From positions 4,591,001-4,655,000 of the forward strand of contig CM062197.1 of NCBI GenBank assembly GCA_031216445.1: DNA of 64,000 bases. The letters are read 5' to 3'. Under the pieces are notes generated by a model, which saw only the letters and a list, made by a program, of their open reading frames with translations, did no database searches and had not been told where the DNA came from. The DNA comes from Lateolabrax maculatus. Lineage: Eukaryota > Chordata > Actinopteri > Acropomatiformes > Lateolabracidae. Of this stretch, positions 10,320 through 24,100 are shown piece after piece; the first letter of the stretch is position 1; each line of letters starts with the position of its first letter. A program made the translations under genes and the position numbers.

Positions 10320-12714
10320 GTGTACTCTTCTAGACCATTAAATAACAGGGGCAGCTGTCTCGATATTTGCATTATACTGCCAGTGTGTTTTGGAACTGAA
10401 TGGGAGACACCACTCTCAGTGACAATAAATACTTTCCAGAGGTGATAAAGACCGCCATGGGGAGTAAAAAGTTGTAACATAGCAACAGAACTCCAGTCAC
10501 TTTTTTGTCCACTTGTGTTGACACATGACACTTGACATTCAGCACTCGTGGGACAAGTTGAACCTAAAAAAAAGGGGATCAATACCAACAGGACCAGGAG
10601 AGCAGTTTACTAGCTTTTTCTATAACCTGACCCTAAATACTTAAATTTGACAATAGGCTAGTTTGTTAGTTAGTTTAGTTAGTTGTTTTTTCTGTGTTAT
10701 ACCAAACATCTGGCCCATGCCACATGGGATTACAAGACACTGTCACTTTGCAAAACATTCATCTTCCGGTAATACATATACATAAAACAAAGGATTACCA
10801 CACAAAACGTGTCTATTATTCAAGCTCAGTCTATTTGCATCATCCCTATTCACAAAATCAATATCTATTTTTATCTTACGAAACAAAATATGCAGCAGTT
10901 CCCCATAAAAAGGACAAAACAAAATGTATTTTCTATATCTTAGAGCTCTGTTTTGAACTGATGCAGCCATAGAAGTATTTCTAAGGCTGCGAACCACAGC
11001 AGAGTAATCAAGCACACAGGCACACAATCAAACACACAAGTTTGAGAAAGTTTTGAACATGTTGGAATATGGAGTACGACTTTTCATCAGTCAATATTGT
11101 GTGTACTTGATTTACCCCTGTTAAGGGTGTTAGGGAGGATATGCTATTTTTATAGGTTTATTAATGGTTGTAACATGGCATTGGATTTTATCTGGGTGTG
11201 CTGTAACTTCTCTTTATGGTACCTTGGTCTAAAGTACATAATCCACCAAGCTATCATAGCATCAAAGCAAGCAGGGAGTCCTTGGTCAGTTTGGTAAAAA
11301 TGGTTAATTTACCAGTTGATCGAACAATGTGATAATTTGCCTAAATTATCTATTATAAATATATTTATTTTCTGGCCTGACATAGTATTTGGTACAGTCC
11401 AACAATTCAGAATGAATGACACATATATTATACATACATACATACACTATGATTTTCTTTTGTGAATGTATTTGCTTTTAAATGTTTAACATCAGTGTAA
11501 AAGGTCATTAACTTAAGATAACAGCTGATGTTCTGACATCATACAGGATTTAGTTGTTTGATTTGAAAGTTCACCACACCTTAAAATCCAACAACAGCAG
11601 TGAGTACAATTTATTTTAACACAGTGTCTGTAAAATAACCCAATAGGCCATGACGTAAAGAGTAACTGACCTCTGGCTCATTTAGGCTAGTAAATGGTGC
11701 AATAGCCCAGTGTGATTTCATCTTTAAATGCTTTTTGAACGATCATTGCCTTCTGGATTTTCTATCTCAGCTCCGGGAGATCTTAGTACAGACGTTACTG
11801 CTTACAACTGCACTACACATCATATAAAGGATTGTGTTTCTTTTTCAAATCGCAGTGTAGCGGCAACTGAGACGTTCACTGCAGGAATAAAACGTCTTTG
11901 GTGAACCAAGGTCATGCCTTTAAACTTTCTGATTATTATCAGCCAAAGCTTTAGAGAATGTCAGAGAAACGTTGATCTGGCATCAGCGCACCCTGAAATA
12001 ATCTATAACAATGTGGTAGTGTTTCTGTGCTCCGATGGCCCTGGTATTCACTAACACAGCTTTTACTGCTCTCTACATTTTCATAAATGAAACTTAACAA
12101 TCCTTTCGTCAAGGTCACAATGGCAATAAGGAAACACAAGGCATATTCAGGTAGCAAATTTGACACACATGTGGATATCGGAATGCAACTTTGCTTATCT
12201 GAAGCTGTGGATGCACTGTTATTTAAACCCACTGTTATCTGTGAGTCATGGAAGATTTCAGAGATTCAAACCAGATACCATAAAGTAGACTTCTCTGATG
12301 TGAAACTTAAGACTTTTTTATGATGATTGAATACTTTCCACATAAATCGATAATTCATCCCTGTACATCAGGGATGTGCGTCTTGTTTTGGAGTGCCAAA
12401 GTGGCAAAAAAATAATAATTATTGCACCTTTAGAGAATTAAGCTTTAAGGTCTTTATCATACCACTATACCAGTCTTTATTGTGCTAACATTGGTCATAT
12501 TTCTAAATACATTTGAATTGAATCAATTTATAGGCACTAAATTATGAGCTGCAACCCCGGCGCAAAGTTTTCCAAGTTATAAATACTAGTTGGTTTCTGG
12601 AGTTTAAAATCCAATGTTCAAAATGAAATAATGCAGATTAAAATAATGTTTTTAATGCAGAATACTTTTAACTTGTAACAGATCTTTAGATATGGTGTCA
12701 TTGCTTATTTTACT
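10320..12714. other. No recognised gene
   Basis: AT-rich intergenic sequence. Frames of up to about 100 codons on either strand have no recognisable domain or splice context. Confidence 0.5.
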
Positions 12715-13259
12715 CAGTGGTGGAAAATAGTTAAGTATATTTCCTACTAAGTACTGTTCTTAAGTAAAATTTGAGGTACTTGTACTTAACTTGAGTGTAT
12801 TGTACTTTTTGACTCCACTTTATTTATTTACAGCTCAAAGTACTTGTACAGTGACACATATAGGCCATTTGTACAACAGGATGTGTGATCTGGTTATAAC
12901 TCTAGATTGTCAAATATATCTGGTAACTGAAGCTTGCTAGAATTGTTTCAGGTTTGGGTAAATATAAATTTAATGTTGTTAAAACGGACTGCCTCCTCTT
13001 CCTCTGTTTGTGGTTTTCATGCATGTGTTGAGTGTTCTTGCCTGTGAAGTTGCTGTGGTCCCTCGACATTGTTGTAAATTGTTGTCAGTAACTATTAGAT
13101 ATAGATTAACTGGCCATTCAAATTAATGAAAAACTATGCATTTGCTGGTTTCTCTCAGCACCCTCAACTCTGACTGACTTCCAGCATCTCTGTTACTCTA
13201 CAGATTAAATAGTATGATAAACTTTAAGAATTAAGATTAAAATAGTGGATCCACCACTG
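12715..13259. mobile_element. Non-autonomous TIR element (CAGTGGTGGA ends)
   Basis: A perfect 10-bp terminal inverted repeat, CAGTGGTGGA at 12715 and TCCACCACTG ending at 13259. The left interior is rich in AAGTAC/GTACTT words (AAGTACTGTTCTTAAGTAAA), a family widespread in teleosts. No coding capacity. A second copy is at 59967-60740. Confidence 0.75.
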
Positions 13260-13619
13260 AATATTTCTGCAAAGTTCTCATTATGTTATACATTAATAAC
13301 TACATTACTGCACATGCTGTTTACATTGCAGTTTATACATCTTACTTTTACTTACCTGGCTACCACAGTTGTCACCTGTCACACAGCATTATATTTTATT
13401 TTGTTATATCGTGTTTTATATTTTATTATATTCTATTCCTATATTTGATCTTATGTCTTTTTTTCCACTTGTGATTTTTCTTCATACATATTTTTCTGTA
13501 AATATCTGTAAGAGCTCTTTTGGAGGAAGCCTGAAATGTGCATTACTTTAATTGTTGTTTATACGATGATAAAGAACTTGTACATATTAAAAAACCGTGT
13601 GTATTAATAAAACCCCGTT

Positions 13620-14560
13620 AGTGAGATAAAATAAGATAAGATAAGCCTTTATTGACTCCATCTGGGAAATGCAGTTGTTGCAGCAGCAGAAAGATAGCAA
13701 TAAGTACAGATACATATAGAAAGTAAAAGACTAAATAATAAGAGGTATAAAAAGGGATTTTGGGCTATATATATAAAATTGACTTGACTTGACTTGACAT
13801 AGTATGGGATATAAGATGCAGTATAAGGTGAAAGTATAACATAATATATAGTATTGTATAGTACAGCAATATGACATAATATAGAATATAATTGACATAT
13901 GATAAGATAAAGTTGGTTATTAATGGCATTTAGTGTTTGTCTGTGTTAATATAATAGAATATGATGCAAAAGTCAATGTTACATATTAACATAATATAGT
14001 ATAACATGGTACATTCTGATATAGTATGGAATATGAAACATAATTTAAGCTGTATTAATATAGTATAGTACAGCAATTTGACATAATACCATTATGTAGT
14101 ATAATAGTATATAACATAGTATATATTATAATACAGCAATTTGACATAATACCATTATGTAGTATAATAGTATATAACATAGTATATATTATAATACAGC
14201 AATTTGACATAATACCATTATATAGTATAACAGTATATAATATAATATATATTATAGTACAGCAATATAACATCAGAATCATAATCGGGTTTTTTGCCAC
14301 GTAGGTTTTCATAACAGTAACAATAAAACTTAGAGGAATAAGAAGGTAGAAGTAGGAGACAAGTAATGCAAAAGTCAACATAAACATAAGCAACATAAAA
14401 ATAAAACAGGAATAGAAATATTTACCATACAGAATATGAAAAAATATCATTAAATGTGTGCAATATATATATATTTTTAAGATGAAATTGAATAGTATCA
14501 GATATAATACGGATAATACGGGCACAGTAAAAAAAACATAAAATATAACAAGTCCTCCCT
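13620..14560. repeat. AT-rich dispersed repeats and tandem blocks upstream of tlcd3a
   Basis: Starts with GATAAGATAAGCCTTTATTG followed by a TCTGGGAAATGCAGTTGTTG-like stretch, a common teleost dispersed repeat end. A short (GACTT)4 lies at 13780-13799, and runs of TATAGTATAATA words continue to 14270. A second dispersed piece (ATCAGAATCATAATCGGGTT) begins near 14272. Nothing coding. Confidence 0.6.
14071..14270. repeat. 63-bp tandem repeat, about 3 copies
   Basis: CAGCAATTTGACATAATACC recurs at 14071, 14134 and 14197, and in degraded form at 14260, giving an exact 63-bp period. The period is divisible by 3, which is why the minus strand stays open as a Ile/Tyr-rich frame; it is not a gene. 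Confidence 0.9.
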
Positions 14561-14599
14561 TCAAAATAAAAGCGCCGGTGACGACCCCCCGCTCTGTGA

Positions 14600-15130
14600 A
14601 CCTTCCCACCGGAAGTGACACCGCCATTCCGGCGCCGGGTCAACGACTCTTACTTTGACAGTCGCCCCCAGAAACGCCGCGTGTGCTTCCGGCGCCTCCT
14701 CGCTCGAGCCGACGGTCGCTCCCGCCGCTGTATGTATCTGTGTGCGTGTGTGTGCGTGTTTTGCGGGCGGATGGCGGACAGTTCCCGGTGAAAAACAAAA
14801 AAACAAAAAAAAAAAAAAAAAAAAAAACACCGACCGATCTACCCTCCCTCCCCCCCCCCCCCAAACCCTAACCCCTTTTACCCTCCCCGCCCCCCCCCCC
14901 TCCCTCCCGCGGGCCTCGCGAAAAATGCCCAACCGCCGCGTGTAACCTCGCGGAGGGGGAGAGAGACAGAGACAGAGAGGGAGACAGACAGACAGACAGA
15001 CAGAGGGAGAGGGAGAGAGAGAGAGAGAGAGACAGGTCTCCGGGCAGGCTGTGTTTTTTTTTTTTTTTTTTTTAAAGAGGTAAAGAGGAGAAAAAAAAAA
15101 AAAAAAAAAAACAGGAACAGAACCGGCAGG
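14600..15130 (+). promoter_or_regulatory. tlcd3a: tlcd3a promoter / 5' leader, GC-rich with homopolymer tracts
   Basis: Abrupt change from AT-rich to CpG-rich sequence. An ETS-like ACCGGAAGTGAC lies at 14608-14619 and a YY1/ETS-like CCGCCATTCCGG at 14621-14632, typical of TATA-less housekeeping promoters. Then follow poly-A (about 14804-14827), poly-C tracts (14850-14902), (GACA)n/(GA)n (14966-15032), T20 (15054-15073) and A21 (15091-15111). The start codon is at 15131. TSS not determinable. Confidence 0.55.
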
Positions 15131-18100
15131 ATGTTGCAAGTTTTAGCTTGTGGCGCCGTAGTTTTCCCCGGTCTCTTCTTCGCCTTCAGGAGGATCCTGC
15201 CGTGTGTGTTCAGACACTGGAGCGATGCCGACGTGGTGCTGGTCAGCGAGAGGTAAAGAAAAAAACAACACACGCACACACACACCGGGAAAAAACCCCG
15301 GTTAGATTCACTTTACACGCCGCGAGCTGCCCGGTTAAAGCCCGACACGGAGCTCGCAGCACAGCGTTTGACCTTGCTCGGTGGCGTGAAGCTAGTCACG
15401 TTTTTCCTCCGCTCATCCAGGGAGCTCGGTGTGCTGTTGTTCTTATTATTTGTTTTCGGGTTACCTGTGTGTTTGTGTCGCCGTCCTGATTCTGTTTTAT
15501 CTGCACCGCTTTCGTGCAAAATGGGGCACAGTAATGATGATTTGCAAATATCCCAGCAGGACTATGGGTCCCTGCAGGAGCGATGCACTGAAAAAATACC
15601 AAAGCATGAGTGCAAACCGGGGCTTGATTTACATGCTGTTAGCCCTTTCAGTTTTACCTGTGTGCATGTGTGTGACACGGGGCTTTAAATGCCATGATAA
15701 CGTGCTGAAAGGTACCACTAACATGCACGTTTTCATGATGGTTCACATCCAGTAGGAGGTCTGGGACACCGGCAAAACCTTGCATCCACCAGGGGCCTCA
15801 GTGCTGGTCCACATAGGGAGTGACAGTCTCCTTTATAACCTCAGCTATTGCACATCTGTGAATTATTACATCTGCAGCCTCCTCAGTCACTGTACATCTC
15901 ATGGGTATTGAGTTGCACAGTAGTAATAATTAATATAGTGTGTGTGTGTGTGTGTGGGTCAGTGTGACTTGCTCACATGTGCACAGCTCAGTTCAATGCT
16001 CATTTGTACGCTGTCACTCCTGCTAATCCTCTCCCGAGCTCCGGTCAGGGCCGACTGCTGAGTTAGCTATGCACTGGAAAACACTGAACTCTGCTCCCCG
16101 AGCAACGCTTCCACTAATTTACTAATGCTCATCCCACGGACCGCGCTGTTCCTCACCGTTAAACCGGCCCTCTAGATTTTCTACCGCATACCCTGCTCTG
16201 CTCTGCCACACGGGTCCCGTGCTCGGATCGTGCTAGTTTCAGCAGATTCACCATGATGATCAGTTTTTGCATGGCCCTCTGCCTCTTTAAATACATGTGG
16301 TGAACCGTGACAGACAAATACACGTTAGATAACAGTAACTTTAAGCTCACGTATGCAATATAATGTGCTGTTAAATATACATATGTTAGTGTTTTAGGTA
16401 ATAAATTAGGTTACTGTAGGTAGTGAGGTGGCAAACATCTACACACAACTGTGAAATGGCCATTTTAATCTCCATTTCACTGTGATACGGTTTAGCTCAG
16501 CAGTGAGAGCAGGAAATGTGGTACTGGTTAATGGTCAAACTCAATTCAGCAGAGACCGAGATGTTGACTTTTAGTGCATGGGATGGGTCGAGCTCCCACA
16601 ATGCAGCGTGACAGCGTCCCTCATTAAAACCCTCTTTGCGTGGTGAGGGCCCGTGTCTTTTAAACTCCACATCTCCAGTGGGTAAACGCTGGGCCTGCTG
16701 CTAAAAAGCCCCCAAGAGTTGCATGAATATTTGCATTTGTTATTCCCCCCTGAACATCTAATGCCCCGGCTGTTTGTTTGCTGTAAACTAGCCAGCGATG
16801 GACGAACCAACCGTGTCCGTGGGAGTTTGTCTGTTAGTGTTCGGCTCTTTTCCCTTTCGTCTCTGTACATTTCATGAAGCAGATTAATAAAAAAACCCGG
16901 GATTACCACAGATTATTTCCTCCAATTGAAACATTTTCTCAGTCACACGGGCGAGTCTTCGCATCCGTGTGAGTGAACTCTCCTTTAAAATGAGCTTTCA
17001 CAGACTGAGTAGTATGATTTCTACACCTCAAGATTGTTGTTGTTCCATTAAACTCCAAGTTTATCCAGATATAGGCGAGATTATTTTCCCCCTGTAGTTT
17101 CTGTTTGGAGTTTATCCTCAACTAAGGTTGTGCTGATATGCTGTGTCATGTTGGGCTGTAACTTTTTAATAGAGTGAAGTGGAGATATTTACAAATTGTA
17201 ACACTGATGAGATTAACATTCTGCGTTCGTTCAAACAACAAACTGTCAAATTAGAAATGAAAGTAATCCTGAGTCAGCACAGAAACAAGATAAGCCACTC
17301 AAGCATTGAGAGGCCTTATTTATAACTGCTTTTACGTCACAAAAAAGTGTGGTGAACTGTGAGACCACTGTGCTTTTCTTACCGCTCGTGGAACAAAAAT
17401 ATATAGCTTTGGGCCCAAGGGTGGTTTGTTAACGTGCAACTCGCAACTGTTTGCATTACCAGTTAATTTGACAGTTATTTTTTCGGATGAGCATTTGGTG
17501 TTTCTTTTTTTTGTGAGACCAATAGTCAAAAATCCCACAATACTCAGTTTACGCTCAGGCAAAATGAAGAAAAGCAGCAAATTCTCACAGTTGAGAATTT
17601 GTTGGCATTTGTGGTTGAAAAACTTACAGACGGTTGCTTCTTTATTTTTGACTAATCCATTTATCGAGTAATTGTTTCAGCTTTAATTATGTAGTGGCCA
17701 TTTTGGGACATCTCAGACTAGCATCAGCCTAAACTGCACTTTGGACTTTTCACATAAAGACAGCCCTCAGTATCAGCTCGGTCCTACACACAGGGATAAC
17801 TTCCCTATGCGTGTCCAGTGTGTTTGGAAAAGAGAGAAGTGGGTAATGAGTGTCAGCAACAGACCAGACAGACAAAAAGATGTAATACTAGTCGCCACAT
17901 GACTTGATTGACAGCAATCCGAGCTCAGCACCAAAAAATACCAAATTCAAAGCAAACTAAAAGGATCTCATATGGCCCCTTTGCACCAACACCAACCTAG
18001 TTCTGGTTCTGGGCTGCTGCCAGCGCCAGTTTGCGGTTGGTTCAACTTGCAAACCTCCTAAAGACCGGTTTGCTTTTCCAGCCCCTTTCTGTCTGTGTAC

Positions 18101-21100
18101 GTCTCCGCTTTCCCAGCAAGGCTAGCGCCAACTTCAAGCACAACAACAACAACAACAACAACAATAGCAGACTACATTGTGTCTTTACAAGCGTTGCTCC
18201 TGGCTTTGCAAGCCTACATTGGCGTCCAAACACAACTGGTCTGATGCATTTGTGCAGCTCGTCACGATTGCGATGGACGGTGATTACATTCAAGAAGAAA
18301 GGTGATTACCGAACATGTTTTGATTCTTATAAACACTGAACATCTCGACAATCCTGCCCCTAAAGTAAGAGGCACCAGCTCCGAACCAGCCCTCAAACTG
18401 CCTCGGTGGAAAAGGGGTAATATAGTACCAGGTGCCACCTTAGCCTACTTTAACGAAAACACTCTTGACTTCATGAGGGATTATAATGCTTACCATCACC
18501 CGGCACACACTCAAAGCTTAAGAGCCTCATGGCCACAGTTACCGTATGCCTTTTAGGCCTATGTGAGGTCTTATAGATGGTTAAGAAGCCTTTCTGTACT
18601 GTGTGTGCTGCCTCTACTACACAGTTTACTCGTACAGTGGGTCTCAAATGACCACCAGCCAAACACTTTAAGTTGACATAAATCTATATTACTTAGAGAA
18701 CGCAGTAAGTTAGACGTTAACTCTTGACACTATGATGGAGTCCAGTACAATAAGACCACAATATAAACCCTTGAATATTACCACAGGGCTGAATCCGCAA
18801 TTTTAAACAGTACATTTGTCAGAAGTAATCATTAGATCTGGGAAGTGTCTTTCTCCAACTATGTAGATTTTTCCATATAAACTATTGATGGTTGTTTACC
18901 TTATGATGACCACTGACTAGAGGCTATAGTTTACCCACCTTTAGTACCGACACCGGTGATTGGTTAATCTATCGATTTCTGATTAATCCTTCGGTCCATA
19001 AAATGATGAAGATTGTGAAAAATGCTGATCCGAATTTCTCTCTCTGCTTGTTATGTCTGTTTAATTAAGAAAGCTGTCACATTTGGGAACCTGGAACCAT
19101 TTGGTGTTTAAACAAGGAATCGTCTAATTGATTAACTATTTATTTATGACTATCAATCTGGTTAAGGAATAATGCAGTAAGTGTTGTAGCTGCATCTATT
19201 TGTGCGATTGAGAGGTCGTGATAGGGAGAGAGAGGGAGAGTTCCTTCTTGCCTTGAAATGCACTTTACCCTGTTTGCTTTTTTTTGCCTCTGCTGTCACT
19301 TTTTTCTTTCGCTCTGCTGCAGCGGCAATGGAACTACAGATTACGTAGCCCATTTTCTGAAGGAGCAAAGGGAAAAAAAAAAAAAAACACCTCTCCTGAC
19401 TGTCAGACACTGTGTGTGTGACAGAACATGAAAGAGCAAGTGGTCCGTGTATAACGAAACAGTCAGTAGGAAGACTCGGTTGTCGTGAAAGGGAAGCCGA
19501 GGTTGTTCACTGGCCTGACACAGCAGGAAAGAAAAGACAACATTGCCGAACAAGGCAGCGAGGCATTCTTCCCTTTTTCCCCTCCGCACGCTCCTCACCC
19601 CGTCAACCTCAACCTTTCATCAGCAGCGAGAGCGGGGGTTATTGGCGGACACACAATGAATGGGCTGTGCAAAATCTGGGTCTTGTGATGGAGTATGCGA
19701 CCATACAGCCCTAGAAGGCAGCGAGGCGTGGGGGTAAAATGTGTATGGGGGGCGGGGGGGGATAAGGAGAGAGAGAAAGGCCAGTTAGTCTTTTCCAGCT
19801 CTGGCCTGTCGTTTTGTAGTTGCCGGTCACGTGGTCTTCGTTGCCTTGCCGATGCTGGTGTCATGGCCGCATTCCCATGGAGATTGGTGCGAGGTGGCAG
19901 CAGGTTCATGCAGGAAACCACACAAATAAACTCTTTGTTTCTCCATCTCGCCATTTGCCACAGACTACAACTCGTTAACAGAGAAAGAAAGCAGTCTCTA
20001 TTGGCCTTGTAAAACTAGTCATTATTTACAATGGGACTAAAAGTCCTAAGCCTTTCTTGCACTAGGGGGAATTCATGGATCCTCTCGGTTCCTACTAACT
20101 GAAACCTGACCCGGGACCTGAGTCGGGCTGGGTCCAAATTGTATTCAATCTAATCAGATCTGGGTAGAGTCCAGTTGTATTGGCTACTGGCTAGGGCTGT
20201 GGGCTTTGTGACAACATGTCCAATACCTGAGTGGATCCATGGGGATTTGCTAACAGCTCAGATCATGTGGTGCATCATTGTCTTCACAGGGGAAATATTT
20301 GTTTTTTTTGAGGCAGACGGAGAGGGTGTACAGTGAGGTGCAGGAAAAATAACTCTTCTTTTTATATATATGTTTAATTTATGCTCTTCGGGTTTGGATC
20401 AAAATGTAACATCCATGAACCTCACATGAGAAAATGATTGGACTGACAAACTGCATACTGTCAATTTAGCTTTTTTCAAATCCTTACAGAAGAGGAGCTA
20501 GAAATATATAACATTTGTCCTTAGGGTGGTCCTAGAAGAAGGACCATGTGGCCGGTAAAATCAAGAGGGTTTATCCCTTTGGGAGCATGAATGTGCTCAG
20601 TGAATATCATGGCAATCTGTTTGCTTCATTATGAGATATCATGTGTGTTGTTGAGCAACCAAGTGAACTATATGAGTGCCTAACGTGGTTACCAAAGTAG
20701 AAGTCATCCTCCGGGCAGCATAAACTGCCCTCTGAATCAGATTTTGATACCTCTTGTGTACAAAAGGCAATTTTGAAAATGAATTCAAGAAAATTAAGTC
20801 ATTTGTTTTTGAGATACTATACCTAAAATGGACAAGTAAATTAAAGTAAAAGGTAAAATCTGGCCTGATAAAGCCAGTGGTCGCATTCATCATCCACCCA
20901 AATTTCATGGCAGTCTGTAGTTTGTATGAACTTGGCTGACTGACATCACCTTGCAAAGGCAGAATCTAAGTAAATAAGTACAGTTAATTATTATATTTTT
21001 GACTCAATATAGACCTTAAACCCCACGATTCCTTCCATAATCCCTTTTCTGTTTGGGAAAGTGTAGCTCCAGGAGTACAGTCCTATGGGTGTTTATTTAT

Positions 21101-24100
21101 ATTAGTCCTTGGGGTATTTATGGAAATATGATTCATTTCTGGTGGTAAAATGAATTGATAGTCCTCAGCTCATATGTGTTTAGTACTGTCCTAGTATAGT
21201 ATTAATCACAAAACAAGGCCTAAAACTCACAAGAAAATGAGAAAATTCTAAATTGGTTTTCTTTCTTTTATCTGTAATGAGCAAGAGCTGAGTAATTTTT
21301 GATTACTATGAGGCGCACTAGATGCAATTTCACAAGGTAACCTGTGTTTGTCTCCATTGGATGCTGTAGGTGGTGATGAGTAGGTGGTGATGTAAACCAG
21401 ACCCACATGGTGCTGAGAAAAGTTGAAACATTTAAATGCAATGGTGTGTTAAAGGGGCGACTGTCTCTCGTGGCTGCAGTGAGTGTCGGGGAATGAATTA
21501 CATGTTTTCTGATTTCAAAGCAGCTTACTGTCAGTGCTGCCAAGTTGGAGAACAGCCAGGGAGAGAGCTTGTCTGAGCAATAGCGGCCATTCATAGTTTG
21601 AACAAATTGGTGATATAATCCTACGTCCTGTTTAAAATGGCCAAAAATGAACTCTGTTGAACCAAAATCAGCAACTACTGTAAACTGAAAATTCATCATG
21701 TTTTTTTTTTTTCCCGATACAGCCACAGATTATTACAGTCAGTAACGTTTTCATCACTCAAAATGTAATGTTCAAGTTACTAGTAAACAGATTTCACAAG
21801 TTCATGCCTTGTGAGCATACCCCTAAGATGCAACGCTTATGAATGTTATGTGTGCCTTATGCCATTTCACACAGTGACACTTCAAATAGAGATGTACCAA
21901 GTTCTCCTATGTCACAGGTCTGTTTATAGACAAGGAAAGTCGAGGCCAAGCACTGCTAATCCCATGATGGTACACTGAACTTGGAGGTCTGACTGCTGTA
22001 GTAGTTCACCTGAAGGGAGTTACTACAGGTTTTACCTTCATAGAGATGCCAATCGCATGGATAGGCCAACAAATCTAAATATAATTTCTTGGGTCAGACT
22101 TTCATTTAATATCAGATATCAGTCAGTCCACTTGGCTAAGCCTACCACCTTCTGCCCCCGTTTTTAATGTTGATAACCCTAAAGAAAGTTTGATCAACTT
22201 GTGTTTCAGTTTCAGAGATAAAACACAAATTTGTAAATTCTAGTGAGTGTAATAGTCATAATTTCAAGATCAAGGCTTTATCCAGTTGAGGATTTTCTCC
22301 CATGGCAAGACAAAAAGCCAAGGGAATACCCTGCTTGCTGAGGTTATTCGTATTTCTGTCAAGAAAACCAAAATTGGTTCACTTTCCAAACAAGATGATG
22401 GGAACAAGTGGAGTCTTGCTTAACACCAAGTAACACCAGTGTTTAAACTTGGAGGTTGAAAGGGTGGGCCTATGTAGACCTGCAGTATGTGACAGAACTT
22501 AACCAAACCAACCAATGCTGCTTACAAAGACAAAACTTATAAATACCTGTATCATAAAAATCAGAGATGATAACATTGAAAGATTTTCCACAAGCAATAA
22601 AACAAGAGTAAGAGCTGACAGCCATAATAGAGGCTGTGTGAGGCTATATTTAGGCAGGGCGATGCTTTGAGCTACATGCTAATGTCAGCATGCTTACATG
22701 TGATGTTTAGTGTTAAACACAAAGTACAGCTGAGGCCTGTGGGAATTCACCTAGAAACATTAAGGGACCATCAAAGTTTTTACACTTCACCCTGTGTGTT
22801 CATCCTAAACCAAATTTCACTTAAAACCACTTATGTCTTTTTAGAAAAGAAGTCAGGGGATCACTAAAGTCATTCGACCTCATCCTCTGAGGGTAATGAA
22901 TGTCTGAACAAAATTTCATGGCAATCCATCAGTAGTCATTTAAGTCCAGACCAAAGTGTATTTAATGAATGTATTTGCTGAGTCACTTTATATGACCTTT
23001 CTCTCTTAATGTTTTTATGTGTCTGTCTCTTTCTCAGGGTGGTGTCCTCCATCCATGCCATCATGGCAACCACGGCGGGAGTCATCATTGTGTCAGCATG
23101 CCGGGGCAACGCCATTAACGACAGGTTAGACTTCACGTCATTGATCTCAACCCCTGATTTCCCACTCAATCGTTACACTTTCTTACCTGCACCCATCACG
23201 GCCATGTTTGGAAGTTGAGTTTATAAAACAATTGTTATGTTTAAAAGTTGGGGGCAAGAATTGGAGGGAGTTGACTTCCCTCACTGTCCGTAACCAGTGG
23301 GATCCATAAGATCAAAGTCTCATGCCTAACATGAGTTACTATGTCATGCTCCCGAATTGTGTGACAATAACCCGATTGAGTATGCAAAGAATTGTTCTGC
23401 ATCTTCTGACCTGACTTTGTCACAGTTCAGCGTCACATTGACAAAATGTGATTTCTTTCTTTTAAAAACCTCTTAAAAATCTGCTGCCGTTTTCCTCTCA
23501 AAGTTCACATGTTCCCACACACCCACACTATACAGGTGTATTAGTGTAAATTCTTTATTTATACTCCACTTTCTGCTGTGAATCTGAATACAAAAAGATG
23601 TTGAGACACGCACCAGTTTTCTTGTATATTTGAAAGTGTTTTTAGCAGCCTAGCCTCTACAGTGTAATGGCTGCACCAGCGTGTAAACAAGAGTTACCTG
23701 TGTTCCTACACTAGGATGGTCCACGGTTTAAGCTGCTCTAAATAGCCTGGAAGAAAAAACCCTGCTATATCTGTACTACAGATTTTGCTGCTGTACTATT
23801 TTCAGCTATCAGGTTGACTGGACTGCTTTCTGCCATAGATATGTTATAGGTTTTTCCCCATGAGACTGGATTCATGTTTATTGAGACGGTGCATCACAGT
23901 GGTTCCTCAATGCTTAAAAACCTGTTATGTCATGTGCAGTTCTCATTTGTAATGAGGTCTGGGTAAAAAAAAAAAAAAAAAAAGGAGTGAACCTTTCCTT
24001 TATTCCTACAAAAATAAATGTTTTCCTCCGTGTATTTTCTTCAGTGACCGTCCACCCTTCACTTATTCAGCTGGCTGCCTCCATCCAATCCCCGCCTCCA

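Larger units (their letters stand above)
15253..23037 (+). other. tlcd3a intron 1
   Basis: 7.8 kb without recognised genes. It contains a (TG)n at 15938-15956, a (CAA)n at 18141-18163 inside a TIR element, several dispersed repeat fragments listed separately, and otherwise unique-looking sequence. Confidence 0.7.

Noticed and set aside
14055..14627. Minus-strand 190-codon hydrophobic Ile/Tyr-rich frame
   Set aside because: Produced by the 63-bp tandem repeat and AT-rich sequence; the period divisible by 3 keeps it open.
14561..15285. Overlapping Ser/Leu/Phe-rich frames on both strands
   Set aside because: They translate homopolymer and (GA)n/(GACA)n tracts of the tlcd3a leader.
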